Positions 1 to 7,884 of a DNA stretch of 15,438 nt are shown one piece after another. The notes beneath the pieces are model-generated. The model saw only the letters and a list, made by a program, of their open reading frames with translations, was not told the origin of the DNA and searched no databases. This DNA is from Coxiellaceae bacterium UBA6002 (lineage in GTDB: Bacteria; Pseudomonadota; Gammaproteobacteria; UBA6002): contig DJAM01000051.1 of NCBI GenBank assembly GCA_002429595.1, positions 1 to 15,438 of the forward strand, given 5' to 3'. How positions within the stretch are numbered: the first letter of the stretch is position 1; every line of letters starts with the position of its first letter. Made by a program: the position numbers and the translations under genes.

Positions 1-30
1 GCGGGAATGACAGGATCATGCGGGAATGTC
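1..30. repeat. Two partial copies of the GCGGGAATG intergenic repeat
   Basis: GCGGGAATG occurs at 1-9 and again at 20-28 in the same orientation, followed by AC and TC respectively. It is the right half of the ATTCCC-N8-GGGAAT palindrome that occurs complete at 8685-8704 and 12556-12575. The window begins inside the element, so its full extent cannot be seen. It lies just past the 3' end of the leftmost gene. Confidence 0.7.
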
Positions 31-49
31 AAGTGAGAGGCATTCGGAA

Positions 50-3000
50 CTATATTGAAACGATTGAATTTCTGTAATCGCTGTTTCCAAGTCCTACACC
101 GTCATTCTTTACTGGACTCTCGATTTTAGCATCTTTAGGTTCAGTGCCAGGCAACCTGCAAATTAAACAAACTGTTTCGGAATTATTTTGCAAATAATCA
201 ATCCGTTCTTCAAATAATTCAAATGCCAGTTTTTGTGAAGGATCATTTTGATCTAGATAATACTTCAACGTCTTGAAGGTTTGGATGCTAACCGGCATCG
301 AGCAATTGTGGATAAGTAGCGAGATTTCTTTTAGGAATTCTTCGTACTGCGATGCTCTGCTTAAGGCTAATCTGATTGTTTTGGGATTAGGAGATGGTTG
401 TGACATTGTATCAATCGCTAGGGCCAGCCATATCAAACATTGTGTGTCAAATGAGATGATGTTATCTAGGCACACTTTGCCATTTATAAGAACATGCTCA
501 CCATCCAAGGCTAGATTTAATTTTAAGCCGGCAGCCAATAAACCTCGCAAGTAATAAGTTTGTTTACTAGCCAAGCGTTTGGAAAGGATAACTTCTCTTC
601 GCAGGTCAAGACATTGTTTGTAAGAGTCAGGAGTCGTCTCTTTAATAACGTAATTAAGATAACTTTCTAACCTGCCATCTCGGTAGTTATGGACTAATTG
701 AGCGTCGAACTTATCACTAACAAAAGAAAGAACATGCCATTTATCTTTAGGTTTTTTCGCTCCAGTATTTGCCACTACTTCTAATTTTAAAGTGCCATCA
801 ATTGCAAATTGTTGAAACTCCGCGAACTTGGCTGAAAGTTCCTTCTCATCTGCAACTCTTGAGAATGCAAATTCAAATTCACAATGTTGAAAGAAAATTT
901 TATGGGCTGATTCTAAGCAATATGTCTTTAAACCCTCATTATTTTTAATTACGGGATGTTCTAAAAGATAATGTAACCCAAGTTCGCACTCGTTTGAGAA
1001 TATGTTGGTAATTAGTCTTTCTAAGTCAGAAAGATTCGGCAAATTATTTTGGGTCGAGGCCTGATTAAGCTTCGTTGAAAATTTTAGAAATACATCTATC
1101 TGGTATTTAACAATAGGATGGTTTAAATTGCCGGGCCCTTGAGTATCAGTTCTAACAGAGGAAAAACCATCAAGTATATATTGCATTAGAAGTTGGAAAT
1201 TTTCTTCTTCACTCTTATTGCTATGAGTTAAAAAATAATTTACATAGAAATCTAGGGATTCTAAACAGCCAGTTTTGACAATAGCTAAAAAAAGCTTCTT
1301 CATGAGTGGGTGCTGTATCGGTATCAAATCCATAATTTCATTTAAAGATCGGTTGAATGTATCCAAGCCTAGAGATGCTGGCAGAAACTCTTCAAGTATC
1401 TTATCCGTAAAAGTTTGTTTTTGACCACTAAACATACCTTGCGCTTCTTGTTTAAGAATAAAGTCCATAATTCGTCTTAAATAGAGAATTCTATTGCGCT
1501 TATAACCTTCAACTAGCAAATCAGTAATTGGAGTTGTCGGTAGTCCTGAATCAAATTCATCTAATAATATGCAAAATATTTCATACTGATTTGCTTTGAG
1601 AGCTACCATCAGCGCTTGACCGACATAACCTTGGTAAGCTTTCAGTACTGCCCTTAGAGTTTCTTTCTGACCGGCTCGAATGATTTGGCCAACGATATAA
1701 TGACCGTGATAATCAAATGCCTTTATCAAAGGTAAGAGAGAGGCAACTAACTTGGTATGTCCTGCCGTGGCAGCCAAGCGTAAAGCTATTCTTAGGTAAG
1801 GTCCCATCTGTGTTGGTAAAACATTAGATTGCAGTGCAGTGTTGAGTTTGTTTTCGTCTCCTTCTTTCGCTGCCTCGAAAAGTGCATGTATTGCTGAGTC
1901 TGGTTTACTCATTTCTCGAGCAAATTCTGGCAAAAAAGAGTCTTGAAAGTTACTAGCAGGTTCATTCATTAAAAATAAAGTAAGTACATTCTTTTCTTGT
2001 TTCTGTACAGAAAAATATCTGTCAAGCTTGGTATCTTTTACAGTAGGCCATCCAAATAAACACGCGAGCTGAAATTGTAATGCTGCATCTTTGCTGACGC
2101 AGATTTCATCAAGAGTTTTTACTTTTAATTTATCCTTTTCAGCCTTCTCAACGGTTTGTTCAAAGAATTTTTTTACATCAATGAATGGCTGCCATTTTGC
2201 CGGATTATTCTGCATATCCTCAAGAACAATGTATAGGGTTAACTCCGAGTTATAAAGGACATTCTTAAACCACTTATTTGCTTTTTGCTCGCTGAGTTCT
2301 TCATCTACTTTATAAACAGTATTTATATCGTCATTTAAAGTGACAGCTTGAGAATCGATGAAATAACCATCGATAAGCTTCCAGGTTTGTTGAGACCATT
2401 TTATGCCAGTTTTTTTCCGGATGACATCTACTGCTAATAAAACTGCTAGATAGAGTCTATTAGGAAAATAATCGCTAGCGCCTAAATGCTCAATGTCATG
2501 CAGAGTGGCACCACTGTGAGGTAAAATGTATTCGTGTACATTTGAGCCTCGATAACCGCCTGGATGCGTGGTTGCAGATACTCTTTCAAATTGTCGCTGT
2601 TTTTCTTCAATGCCATCAATCGAGACGGGGCCTAGTTTTCCTACTGACTTAGCCTTGGTAGAATTTTTTGGAGCAATCGATTGTAAAAAACGGGATCTTA
2701 CTAAAATTGGAAAAATGACAGTGCCAACATCACTTTCAAAAACAGCACCAACCAAGCTAGCTATACCTGTAAATGCATGATGTCGGTCATCTTGGGGAAG
2801 GAGATGAAACACGAGTGCTGAATCACCGTGAGTTTTTCGAAATTCGAGTAATGATTGTCTAAATTTTTCAATGTGATCGCTAGTAATGCCTGGCAATTTC
2901 GTGTTTCTTCTTGACATCATCCTATTTAAGATATGTTGCACTAAAATAGTAAATTGACCAGATGGTGTTAGTAGTGGCGCTGTATAAGCACTTGGATAGG

Positions 3001-3307
3001 TTAATTTAAGTTCATAAAACTCTTCAATATGCGTGAGTTGATCGCGAGTAATTTTATTGTCTAAGTAGGCTGCCATTGCATAATAAGGAAGATGCGGATC
3101 CTTCATAATTGCACTTTCCCAACAGCTTGAATTTTTCAAAGCTCGAAGCAATTCCACCACTTTTTCTTTATTGCTTGATTTTTTTAATCTAGTTTTGAAG
3201 TCTGGTTGCGCATAGACACCAAAAAAATCAACTTTATCTACATCATCTTGAAAATCTTGGGGATTAATATCAACTAACTTAGGATCAAGTTCACTATCTG
3301 TTTGCAT
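50..3307 (-). CDS. Large ankyrin-like protein, possible secreted effector (1085 aa)
   Basis: I do not recognise the N-terminal half. It contains a histidine-rich stretch at about residues 258-274 (VHEY, then HSGATLHDIEH), preceded by HH at 176-177, and then an aliphatic helix at 283-297. It could bind metal, but no known motif fits. From about residue 471 the sequence becomes pairs of short helices resembling degenerate ankyrin repeats: around 471-499, 502-533 (ALRLAATAGHTKLVASLL is the best) and 561-584, with a weaker one near 790-815. The C-terminal third is unassigned and ends in a polar, probably disordered tail after a CLIC motif. There is no signal peptide or membrane span. The ATG is preceded by GGAAGGG (3316-3322) at 8 bases, a strong ribosome binding site. 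The length and divergent ankyrin content resemble Dot/Icm effectors of Legionella and Coxiella, but translocation is only inferred. Confidence 0.85.
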   Translation of the reverse strand: MQTDSELDPKLVDINPQDFQDDVDKVDFFGVYAQPDFKTRLKKSSNKEKVVELLRALKNSSCWESAIMKDPHLPYYAMAAYLDNKITRDQLTHIEEFYELKLTYPSAYTAPLLTPSGQFTILVQHILNRMMSRRNTKLPGITSDHIEKFRQSLLEFRKTHGDSALVFHLLPQDDRHHAFTGIASLVGAVFESDVGTVIFPILVRSRFLQSIAPKNSTKAKSVGKLGPVSIDGIEEKQRQFERVSATTHPGGYRGSNVHEYILPHSGATLHDIEHLGASDYFPNRLYLAVLLAVDVIRKKTGIKWSQQTWKLIDGYFIDSQAVTLNDDINTVYKVDEELSEQKANKWFKNVLYNSELTLYIVLEDMQNNPAKWQPFIDVKKFFEQTVEKAEKDKLKVKTLDEICVSKDAALQFQLACLFGWPTVKDTKLDRYFSVQKQEKNVLTLFLMNEPASNFQDSFLPEFAREMSKPDSAIHALFEAAKEGDENKLNTALQSNVLPTQMGPYLRIALRLAATAGHTKLVASLLPLIKAFDYHGHYIVGQIIRAGQKETLRAVLKAYQGYVGQALMVALKANQYEIFCILLDEFDSGLPTTPITDLLVEGYKRNRILYLRRIMDFILKQEAQGMFSGQKQTFTDKILEEFLPASLGLDTFNRSLNEIMDLIPIQHPLMKKLFLAIVKTGCLESLDFYVNYFLTHSNKSEEENFQLLMQYILDGFSSVRTDTQGPGNLNHPIVKYQIDVFLKFSTKLNQASTQNNLPNLSDLERLITNIFSNECELGLHYLLEHPVIKNNEGLKTYCLESAHKIFFQHCEFEFAFSRVADEKELSAKFAEFQQFAIDGTLKLEVVANTGAKKPKDKWHVLSFVSDKFDAQLVHNYRDGRLESYLNYVIKETTPDSYKQCLDLRREVILSKRLASKQTYYLRGLLAAGLKLNLALDGEHVLINGKVCLDNIISFDTQCLIWLALAIDTMSQPSPNPKTIRLALSRASQYEEFLKEISLLIHNCSMPVSIQTFKTLKYYLDQNDPSQKLAFELFEERIDYLQNNSETVCLICRLPGTEPKDAKIESPVKNDGVGLGNSDYRNSIVSI

Positions 3308-3395
3308 TATTTAGGCCCTTCCATTTATTTTTTATATGACCCCAAAAGATCATAGCTAACAGAGTACTCGATCTTTATTAAGATTTTATTAGCAG

Positions 3396-3779
3396 TTAGT
3401 AGTTAACGCAGGTTCGATACGGAGGATGCCAATTGCCATAGCCATCAAAATATCCAGGTATTAAAGGACAGCTGTTAGTAGCGCGTGGATAATAATACTG
3501 ATAATTATAAGGATAGCGGTAACCATAGCTGTAAGGATATCGATAAGTATAAGGATTATAATAGTATGGTGTGTAGCGGTTGTAGTAGTACGGTGCGTAG
3601 CGATTATAATAACCTGGTCCGTAATAGTAAACTCGACCACCTCTCATTGGATAATAATAATTTTGATTCCAGCCGGAAGGCCAATTGCTATAGATGACAT
3701 AAGCCGACGCATCACTAATTCCTAACAGCACCACTAGAGAAACCATGACGAGCAAGTATTTACCTGAATGCTTTTTCAT
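3396..3779 (-). CDS. Secreted tyrosine-rich small protein (127 aa)
   Basis: The first 26 residues form a clear Sec signal peptide: MKKHSGK, then a hydrophobic core LLVMVSLVVLLG, then SDASA before YVIY, the likely cleavage point. The mature part is dominated by Tyr, Pro, Asn and Arg in near-tandem units such as YYYNRYAP, YYYNRYTP and YYYNPYTY (about residues 56-96). It ends in a different module, CPLIPGYFDGYGNWHPPYRT followed by CVNY, where two cysteines could form a disulfide. There is no lipobox cysteine, so it is probably periplasmic, exported or surface-associated. The ATG has an AAAGG ribosome binding site at 3787-3791. I do not know the family. Tyr-rich low-complexity proteins can be cell-surface, adhesive or cross-linked components, but nothing here proves such a role. 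Confidence 0.85.
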   Translation of the reverse strand: MKKHSGKYLLVMVSLVVLLGISDASAYVIYSNWPSGWNQNYYYPMRGGRVYYYGPGYYNRYAPYYYNRYTPYYYNPYTYRYPYSYGYRYPYNYQYYYPRATNSCPLIPGYFDGYGNWHPPYRTCVNY

Positions 3780-3831
3780 ATTAATGCCTTTGTGTTCTTT
3801 TATTTAATTTTAGTAAATAATGGCAAGAACT

Positions 3832-4908
3832 TTATTTGACTAAACAGGCCATTGCCTCTTCGCGTAAAAGAGCAATTAATTTTTTAGCAGGGCACTTTCG
3901 AATCAAGCCGTAGCCTTGTCCAGCCCATAAGGAAAGATATTCTTGTTGATGGCTCAATGCTGCTTGTTTGCGAATATCTCTAGTTAAAAAATTTTGTGCA
4001 GGGAAGGGTAAGATTGCGTCACTTTGCAAAGCCATTATTTTAGTAAATTCATTTTCAATGCCACGCGCCCAGCGTCCCGAAAATGCTTTTGTTAAAATCG
4101 TTTTTTCTTTGTGAGCATTCAACAACGCTTCACGGTATGCTGGTGAAGTTCCTGCTTCATCGCATAGTAAAAATGCCGTCCCTAATTGCACTGCTTGCGC
4201 ACCTAATATAAGTGCAGCGGCAATTGCCTGCCCATCCATAATGCCACCCGCTGCAATGATCGGCACAGAAAGTTCCTGACTGAGAAGCCGAGTTAAGACA
4301 AATGTACTTAAGAGTTCATCTTTTTGATCTGGCTGAAACAGGGCCCGATGTCCTCCCGCTTCGACACCTTGAGCGACGATCGCATCGACACCACTTGCTT
4401 CTAATATTTTTCCTTCTTCAATGTTTGTAGCGTTTCCAATAGTTAAAATGTCGCGCTTGCGACATTCATTAATAAAATGTTTATCGAGCGCGCCAAATGT
4501 AAAACTGAATACGGCGGGTTGATACTTTAAAACAACCTCAAACTGTTTAGCAAAATCCTCTTGGTAGGGTGGTTTAATAGTAGGCGCTTCGATGTTTAAT
4601 TCCTGCCGAAAAGGATAAGTAGCGCTAAGCGCTTTTTGAATTTGTTGTTCATCAAGCACTGGAGTGGGGCATGGCACAAACAAATTTACACCAAATGGCC
4701 GCTGCGTTAATTTTTTTAATTTAATCAGTGTTTCTTCAAGCTCAGACGGTGGCAGATAAGCGGCACCTAAAAAGCCAAAGCAACCACTGTTGCAAACTTC
4801 GGTCACTAATTCTGGAGTAGAAGGTCCACCGCCTAAAGGTCCAAGGAAAAGTGGGAAGTCGATTCCAAGTTGTTGTTGCAGTTTGGTATCGAGGAATTTC
4901 TGGTACAT
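3832..4908 (-). CDS. Nitronate monooxygenase / 2-nitropropane dioxygenase family FMN enzyme
   Basis: This is a TIM-barrel flavoenzyme of the NMO/NPD family. Members oxidise nitronates such as propionate-3-nitronate, or act as NAD(P)H:quinone reductases or as enoyl-reductase-like proteins. Family signatures appear in order: GPLGGGPSTPELV near residues 23-35, RPFGVNLFVP at 70-79, FSFTFG at 134-139, GVDAIVAQGVEAGGHRALF at 173-191 (the His at 187 matches the His proposed as catalytic in class I enzymes), the FMN-phosphate segment PIIAAGGIMDGQAIAAAL at 216-233, GAQAVQLGTAFL at 236-247, and FSGRWARGIENEF at 276-288. Length (358 aa) is normal and no motif is lost. The ATG has an AAGGAT ribosome binding site (4918-4923). 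It is divergent from the 709-aa ankyrin gene. The substrate cannot be fixed from sequence. Confidence 0.92.
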   Translation of the reverse strand: MYQKFLDTKLQQQLGIDFPLFLGPLGGGPSTPELVTEVCNSGCFGFLGAAYLPPSELEETLIKLKKLTQRPFGVNLFVPCPTPVLDEQQIQKALSATYPFRQELNIEAPTIKPPYQEDFAKQFEVVLKYQPAVFSFTFGALDKHFINECRKRDILTIGNATNIEEGKILEASGVDAIVAQGVEAGGHRALFQPDQKDELLSTFVLTRLLSQELSVPIIAAGGIMDGQAIAAALILGAQAVQLGTAFLLCDEAGTSPAYREALLNAHKEKTILTKAFSGRWARGIENEFTKIMALQSDAILPFPAQNFLTRDIRKQAALSHQQEYLSLWAGQGYGLIRKCPAKKLIALLREEAMACLVK

Positions 4909-4945
4909 CAGTAAAAATCCTTATTGTGAGCATAAAATTCTCTTA

Positions 4946-4951
4946 ATTATA
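4946..4951 (-). promoter_or_regulatory. Likely -10 box of the nitronate monooxygenase gene
   Basis: On the minus strand this reads TATAAT, a perfect -10 hexamer, 37 bases before the ATG at 4908. No convincing -35 lies 16-18 bases upstream, so the promoter would be weak or activator-dependent. The 115-base gap must also hold the promoter of the divergent ankyrin gene, for which I see no clear hexamers. Confidence 0.35.
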
Positions 4952-5010
4952 TTTTAAGATTAAGATTATTGTATCCTACTACGATCCCTATTAAGATTTG
5001 ATATTTTTCT

Positions 5011-5016
5011 GGGGGA
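5011..5016 (+). promoter_or_regulatory. Ribosome binding site supporting a TTG start
   Basis: GGGGGA lies 7 bases before the TTG at 5024. The only nearby ATG (5016) is followed at once by TAA, and the next in-frame Met is about residue 83, inside an ankyrin repeat. The site therefore decides the start as TTG. Confidence 0.6.
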
Positions 5017-5023
5017 TGTAACA

Positions 5024-7153
5024 TTGAAGACTGATCAAATAGACGGTTATAACAGTGATAATGCCGATCAAGTACTGACTTATTTAAGAAGAAACAAACA
5101 TGACTTAAATTTTCAGAAATGGTCCTCTTCAAGTGATACCTGGCTCCAATTTTCTGGCACGTTACTCTATATTGCAAGTTTCGAAAATAAACCTAATGTT
5201 GTTGCGGCGTTATTACAGGCAGGTGCTGATCCGAATCTCGGCATTGACGAGGAGGGAAAAAAAGACACTCCTATGATTATCGCTTGTAAAATGGGGCATT
5301 TTGCAGTTGCAAAGGAATTAGCGGCTGCGGCAAATTTGCGGCTAGCTAATGATCAAGGCTTTACTCCCTTACTAGCTGCTTATGGTGTAGGTGCACATCG
5401 CATTGCAGAACTGTTGCAAAGTAAAGGAGTGAGTATTGATGAGCAAGATCAGCATGGACAAACTGCTCTTACGTTTGCCTGTCGATCTCGTGCTCCAGGT
5501 GCTGCTATTGAGTTAATAAGAGCTGGGGCAAATGTCAATTTAGAGGATACCAAGGGCCGAACGCCACTCGCGATTGTGATGAAAAGAATGGGTGTGGTCG
5601 GTGGCTGTTCGAAAAGTGATTATCAAAAATACCGAAAAGTTTTAAAGTTATTAGTTGCCGCTGGGGTTGATCTTCAGAAACCTATTACTCAAAACATCAC
5701 AGCAATGGTGCTTGCTCAAGAATTAAATAATGAAGATCTACAATCCTTACTGCAAAAATCTTTTGCCAAAAGGAGATCGGCAAGTTTGGTTTCAAAAGAC
5801 CAGCAGCAGGCCTTAGCATTCCTTGAGTTATATATTTTAGGGCTAGAAAAGAGCGCTGGTATTAACGCTGCCTTTTTTGTCTCATTAAATTTTTTCTCAC
5901 TAAAGTATGCCAAAACTTATCTAGAGAAAGGTGCATTTTTAGAAAATGAATGCGCCACACCCTGGAATAAGTTGCTCATAGCTTGTCTGCAAGAAAATAT
6001 TCCAGATGTTAAAGGACTATTATCAACGCCAATAGAAGAACATGACAAAGATAATCGAGGAATTACTCCTATAGAAATCGCTTATTTTGTTGGTAATGCT
6101 GCGCTAATCGCAGCAATCGAAGAAAGTAAGTGCGAAGAAGCTAAAAAAAGCGATGTTACTCGTCTCACTGCTGTTAGCTATTATGGACATCTTAATTTGG
6201 CAAAAGAATTTATGAACAAATCTCAAGGTAAAATGGAGAGTAGCGAATTTATTACAACTCTAGTTTTTGCTTTGAGCCGAGGCCATTTAAACATTGTGAG
6301 AGCAATAGTTTTTGATTCTTCGCCTCTTGAAAGCGAAGGTTATGATCAGGCATTGGAATTATTTTCTTCATTTGGACAAATACGGCTAGTTGAAGAACTA
6401 AGAACGAGATATCAAAATACCTTTACTAAAACTTCGAGAATATCACCACTGTACTTTGCTTGCGCTTATAATCAAACAGATTTAGCTTTATCTGAAATTA
6501 ACTCAGGCACGAATGTTGATGTGGCGAATGAGAAAGGTGTCACCGCATTATTTTGGGCATGTCAGCATAACAATCCTGTTGTGGTGAAAGCTATATTAGC
6601 TAAATTGCCACAGCTAACACGAGAAGCTAAACAAAAATCGATTGATGTGGCGCTTGAAACTGGGTTGTTAGATGTTCTCAAACTTTTGCTCTCTAAAGAA
6701 GACTTCGCAGATAAAGAATTTTTGGGTCAGTGTCTAATTAAGCTTTCCTACTTTGGGCAACTAGAGGTTGTAAAATTTTTACTACACAATGGGGCGAGCG
6801 TCAAAGCAACAGATGAATTCGGAAACACGGCATTACATAGGGCATCCTTACAATCTCATATTGCAGTTGTGAGAGAGTTGTTAATTAATCGAGCCGACCC
6901 AAATGTGAAAAATACAAAGGGAAATTCACCTATCGGTCTTGCTCGGGAGAATAGCCAGGTCATCATCTATAACATGCTAAATATGGCCTCTGCTTATTAT
7001 TCGATGCAAGAAACTCAAGAAAAGGCAAGTCTAGGATCATCCCTTGTAACAAGTATTGGCCGATTTAGCGCAGTATTTGAGGGATTAGCAATAACAAGTG
7101 GTCGACAATTACCGCAAACAACTTCTAATACTGAGCAAGTACCTAGAGTTTAA
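5024..7153 (+). CDS. Ankyrin-repeat protein (709 aa, TTG start)
   Basis: Ankyrin repeats run through most of the protein. Clear ones are at about residues 44-72 (LLYIASFENKPNVVAALLQA then GADPN), 81-110, 113-141, 146-174 and 178-217. After a non-ankyrin stretch at about 218-310 come repeats at 312-341, 346-370, 377-430 (weaker), 472-500, 506-530, 565-595, 600-627 and 633-655. The N- and C-terminal blocks are the most canonical (GNTALHRASLQSHIAVVREL then RADPN). There is no signal peptide, membrane segment or catalytic domain, so the protein is a binding scaffold. The last 50 residues are polar and probably disordered. In Legionella and Coxiella such proteins are often translocated into the host, but this is inferred here. 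The start is argued from the GGGGGA site; see that entry. Confidence 0.9.
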   Translation: MKTDQIDGYNSDNADQVLTYLRRNKHDLNFQKWSSSSDTWLQFSGTLLYIASFENKPNVVAALLQAGADPNLGIDEEGKKDTPMIIACKMGHFAVAKELAAAANLRLANDQGFTPLLAAYGVGAHRIAELLQSKGVSIDEQDQHGQTALTFACRSRAPGAAIELIRAGANVNLEDTKGRTPLAIVMKRMGVVGGCSKSDYQKYRKVLKLLVAAGVDLQKPITQNITAMVLAQELNNEDLQSLLQKSFAKRRSASLVSKDQQQALAFLELYILGLEKSAGINAAFFVSLNFFSLKYAKTYLEKGAFLENECATPWNKLLIACLQENIPDVKGLLSTPIEEHDKDNRGITPIEIAYFVGNAALIAAIEESKCEEAKKSDVTRLTAVSYYGHLNLAKEFMNKSQGKMESSEFITTLVFALSRGHLNIVRAIVFDSSPLESEGYDQALELFSSFGQIRLVEELRTRYQNTFTKTSRISPLYFACAYNQTDLALSEINSGTNVDVANEKGVTALFWACQHNNPVVVKAILAKLPQLTREAKQKSIDVALETGLLDVLKLLLSKEDFADKEFLGQCLIKLSYFGQLEVVKFLLHNGASVKATDEFGNTALHRASLQSHIAVVRELLINRADPNVKNTKGNSPIGLARENSQVIIYNMLNMASAYYSMQETQEKASLGSSLVTSIGRFSAVFEGLAITSGRQLPQTTSNTEQVPRV

Positions 7154-7191
7154 GTTCGATCTTGTAAAAAAACAGTTGCTGAGTAGGAAAT

Positions 7192-7237
7192 ATGAAAGAG
7201 TTCAAACACATTCTAGTTGTGAAGGAACGCTGCTGGA
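7192..7237 (+). pseudogene. 5' segment of the NAD(P)-binding gene, cut off by a frameshift
   Basis: ATG at 7192 opens a frame reading MKEFKHILVV, a typical first beta strand of a Rossmann fold. It then runs off frame and stops at 7252-7254. The following gene, in a different frame, continues with R-N-A-A-G-M-N-A-V, which looks like the rest of a GxGxAG dinucleotide-binding loop. If two bases were lost next to the A at 7221, the ancestral reading would be V-V-G-R-N-A-A-G-M. A TAGGA-like site at 7184-7188 precedes the ATG, only 3 bases away. An in-frame stop at 7180-7182 rules out a longer N-terminal domain in this frame. Confidence 0.5.
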
Positions 7238-7804
7238 ATGAATGCAGTTTATGAAGCACTGCGGCAAAATATTCCAGTTCAAGTGTTTGGTCGAAAAGAA
7301 AGTCAGCGTGTTGAATTAGAGTTAACGGGCATTAAATATTTTGTTTTGCCCGATGCAATAGAAGATCAACGCAATTTTATTCGAGCGTATTTGTCTGACC
7401 AAACTTTAGTGATTGCGGCAGCAAGAGAGCCTGGTAAAAAAGCGCCATTATTATTGGATGCCGAAAGTCTCGCTATTTTGCCTCGTAATGCAGTTATTGT
7501 TGATCTTGTGATTAGTAATGGCGGTAATGTTTTAGGAAGTAAGCACGATGCAACTATCGCGCTTGAAGATGGTAAAGCCATCATTAATATTTCCGGATAT
7601 CCAAAAACAGAGCCAGTCACAGCCAGTGAAGCTTATGCTAACTGTGTAGTGAAATTGATTGACGAAGTTTTGTCACCGCAAGGTCAGCTCAATATCAAAA
7701 GTTCTGCGTTCCAAGATATGTGGGTGACTCACAATGGAGAACTGCATAAGGATCTTTATGCTGATTTTGATCAACATCAACCTTCGACCCCGCGCTATAC
7801 TTAA
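7238..7804 (+). CDS. Alanine dehydrogenase / transhydrogenase-alpha C-terminal domain, probably frameshifted
   Basis: This 188-aa frame matches the NAD(H)-binding C-terminal domain of the alanine dehydrogenase/PNT (PntA) family. Evidence is VIAAAREPGKKAPLLL at about 57-72, then LPRNAVIVDLVISNGGNVLG at 81-100 and ISGYPKTEPVTASEAYANCV at 117-136, followed by an unusual C-terminal extension of about 50 residues. The catalytic N-terminal domain of these enzymes (normally well over 100 residues) is absent, since the ankyrin gene ends at 7153. Starting at this ATG also omits the first beta strand and glycine-rich loop, which are encoded just upstream in another frame. An AAGGAA at 7222-7227 could drive translation from here, but the product would lack the nucleotide-binding loop. 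Probably a recent pseudogene or a sequencing error in an intact stand-alone domain gene. It is not a working transhydrogenase on its own. Confidence 0.65.
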   Translation: MNAVYEALRQNIPVQVFGRKESQRVELELTGIKYFVLPDAIEDQRNFIRAYLSDQTLVIAAAREPGKKAPLLLDAESLAILPRNAVIVDLVISNGGNVLGSKHDATIALEDGKAIINISGYPKTEPVTASEAYANCVVKLIDEVLSPQGQLNIKSSAFQDMWVTHNGELHKDLYADFDQHQPSTPRYT

Positions 7805-7884
7805 TAAGTAAACAAAAAGCAGGTTTACAAATATGTGCAGTCAACTACGACTAATGACATTGATTTTGATAGCTCGAACAAAAA

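Noticed and set aside
3340..3395. Terminator after the Tyr-rich gene (ATCTT-AATA-AAGAT and the GAGTACTC palindrome)
   Set aside because: The stems are 4-5 bases, AT-rich or self-complementary by chance, and no U-tract follows.
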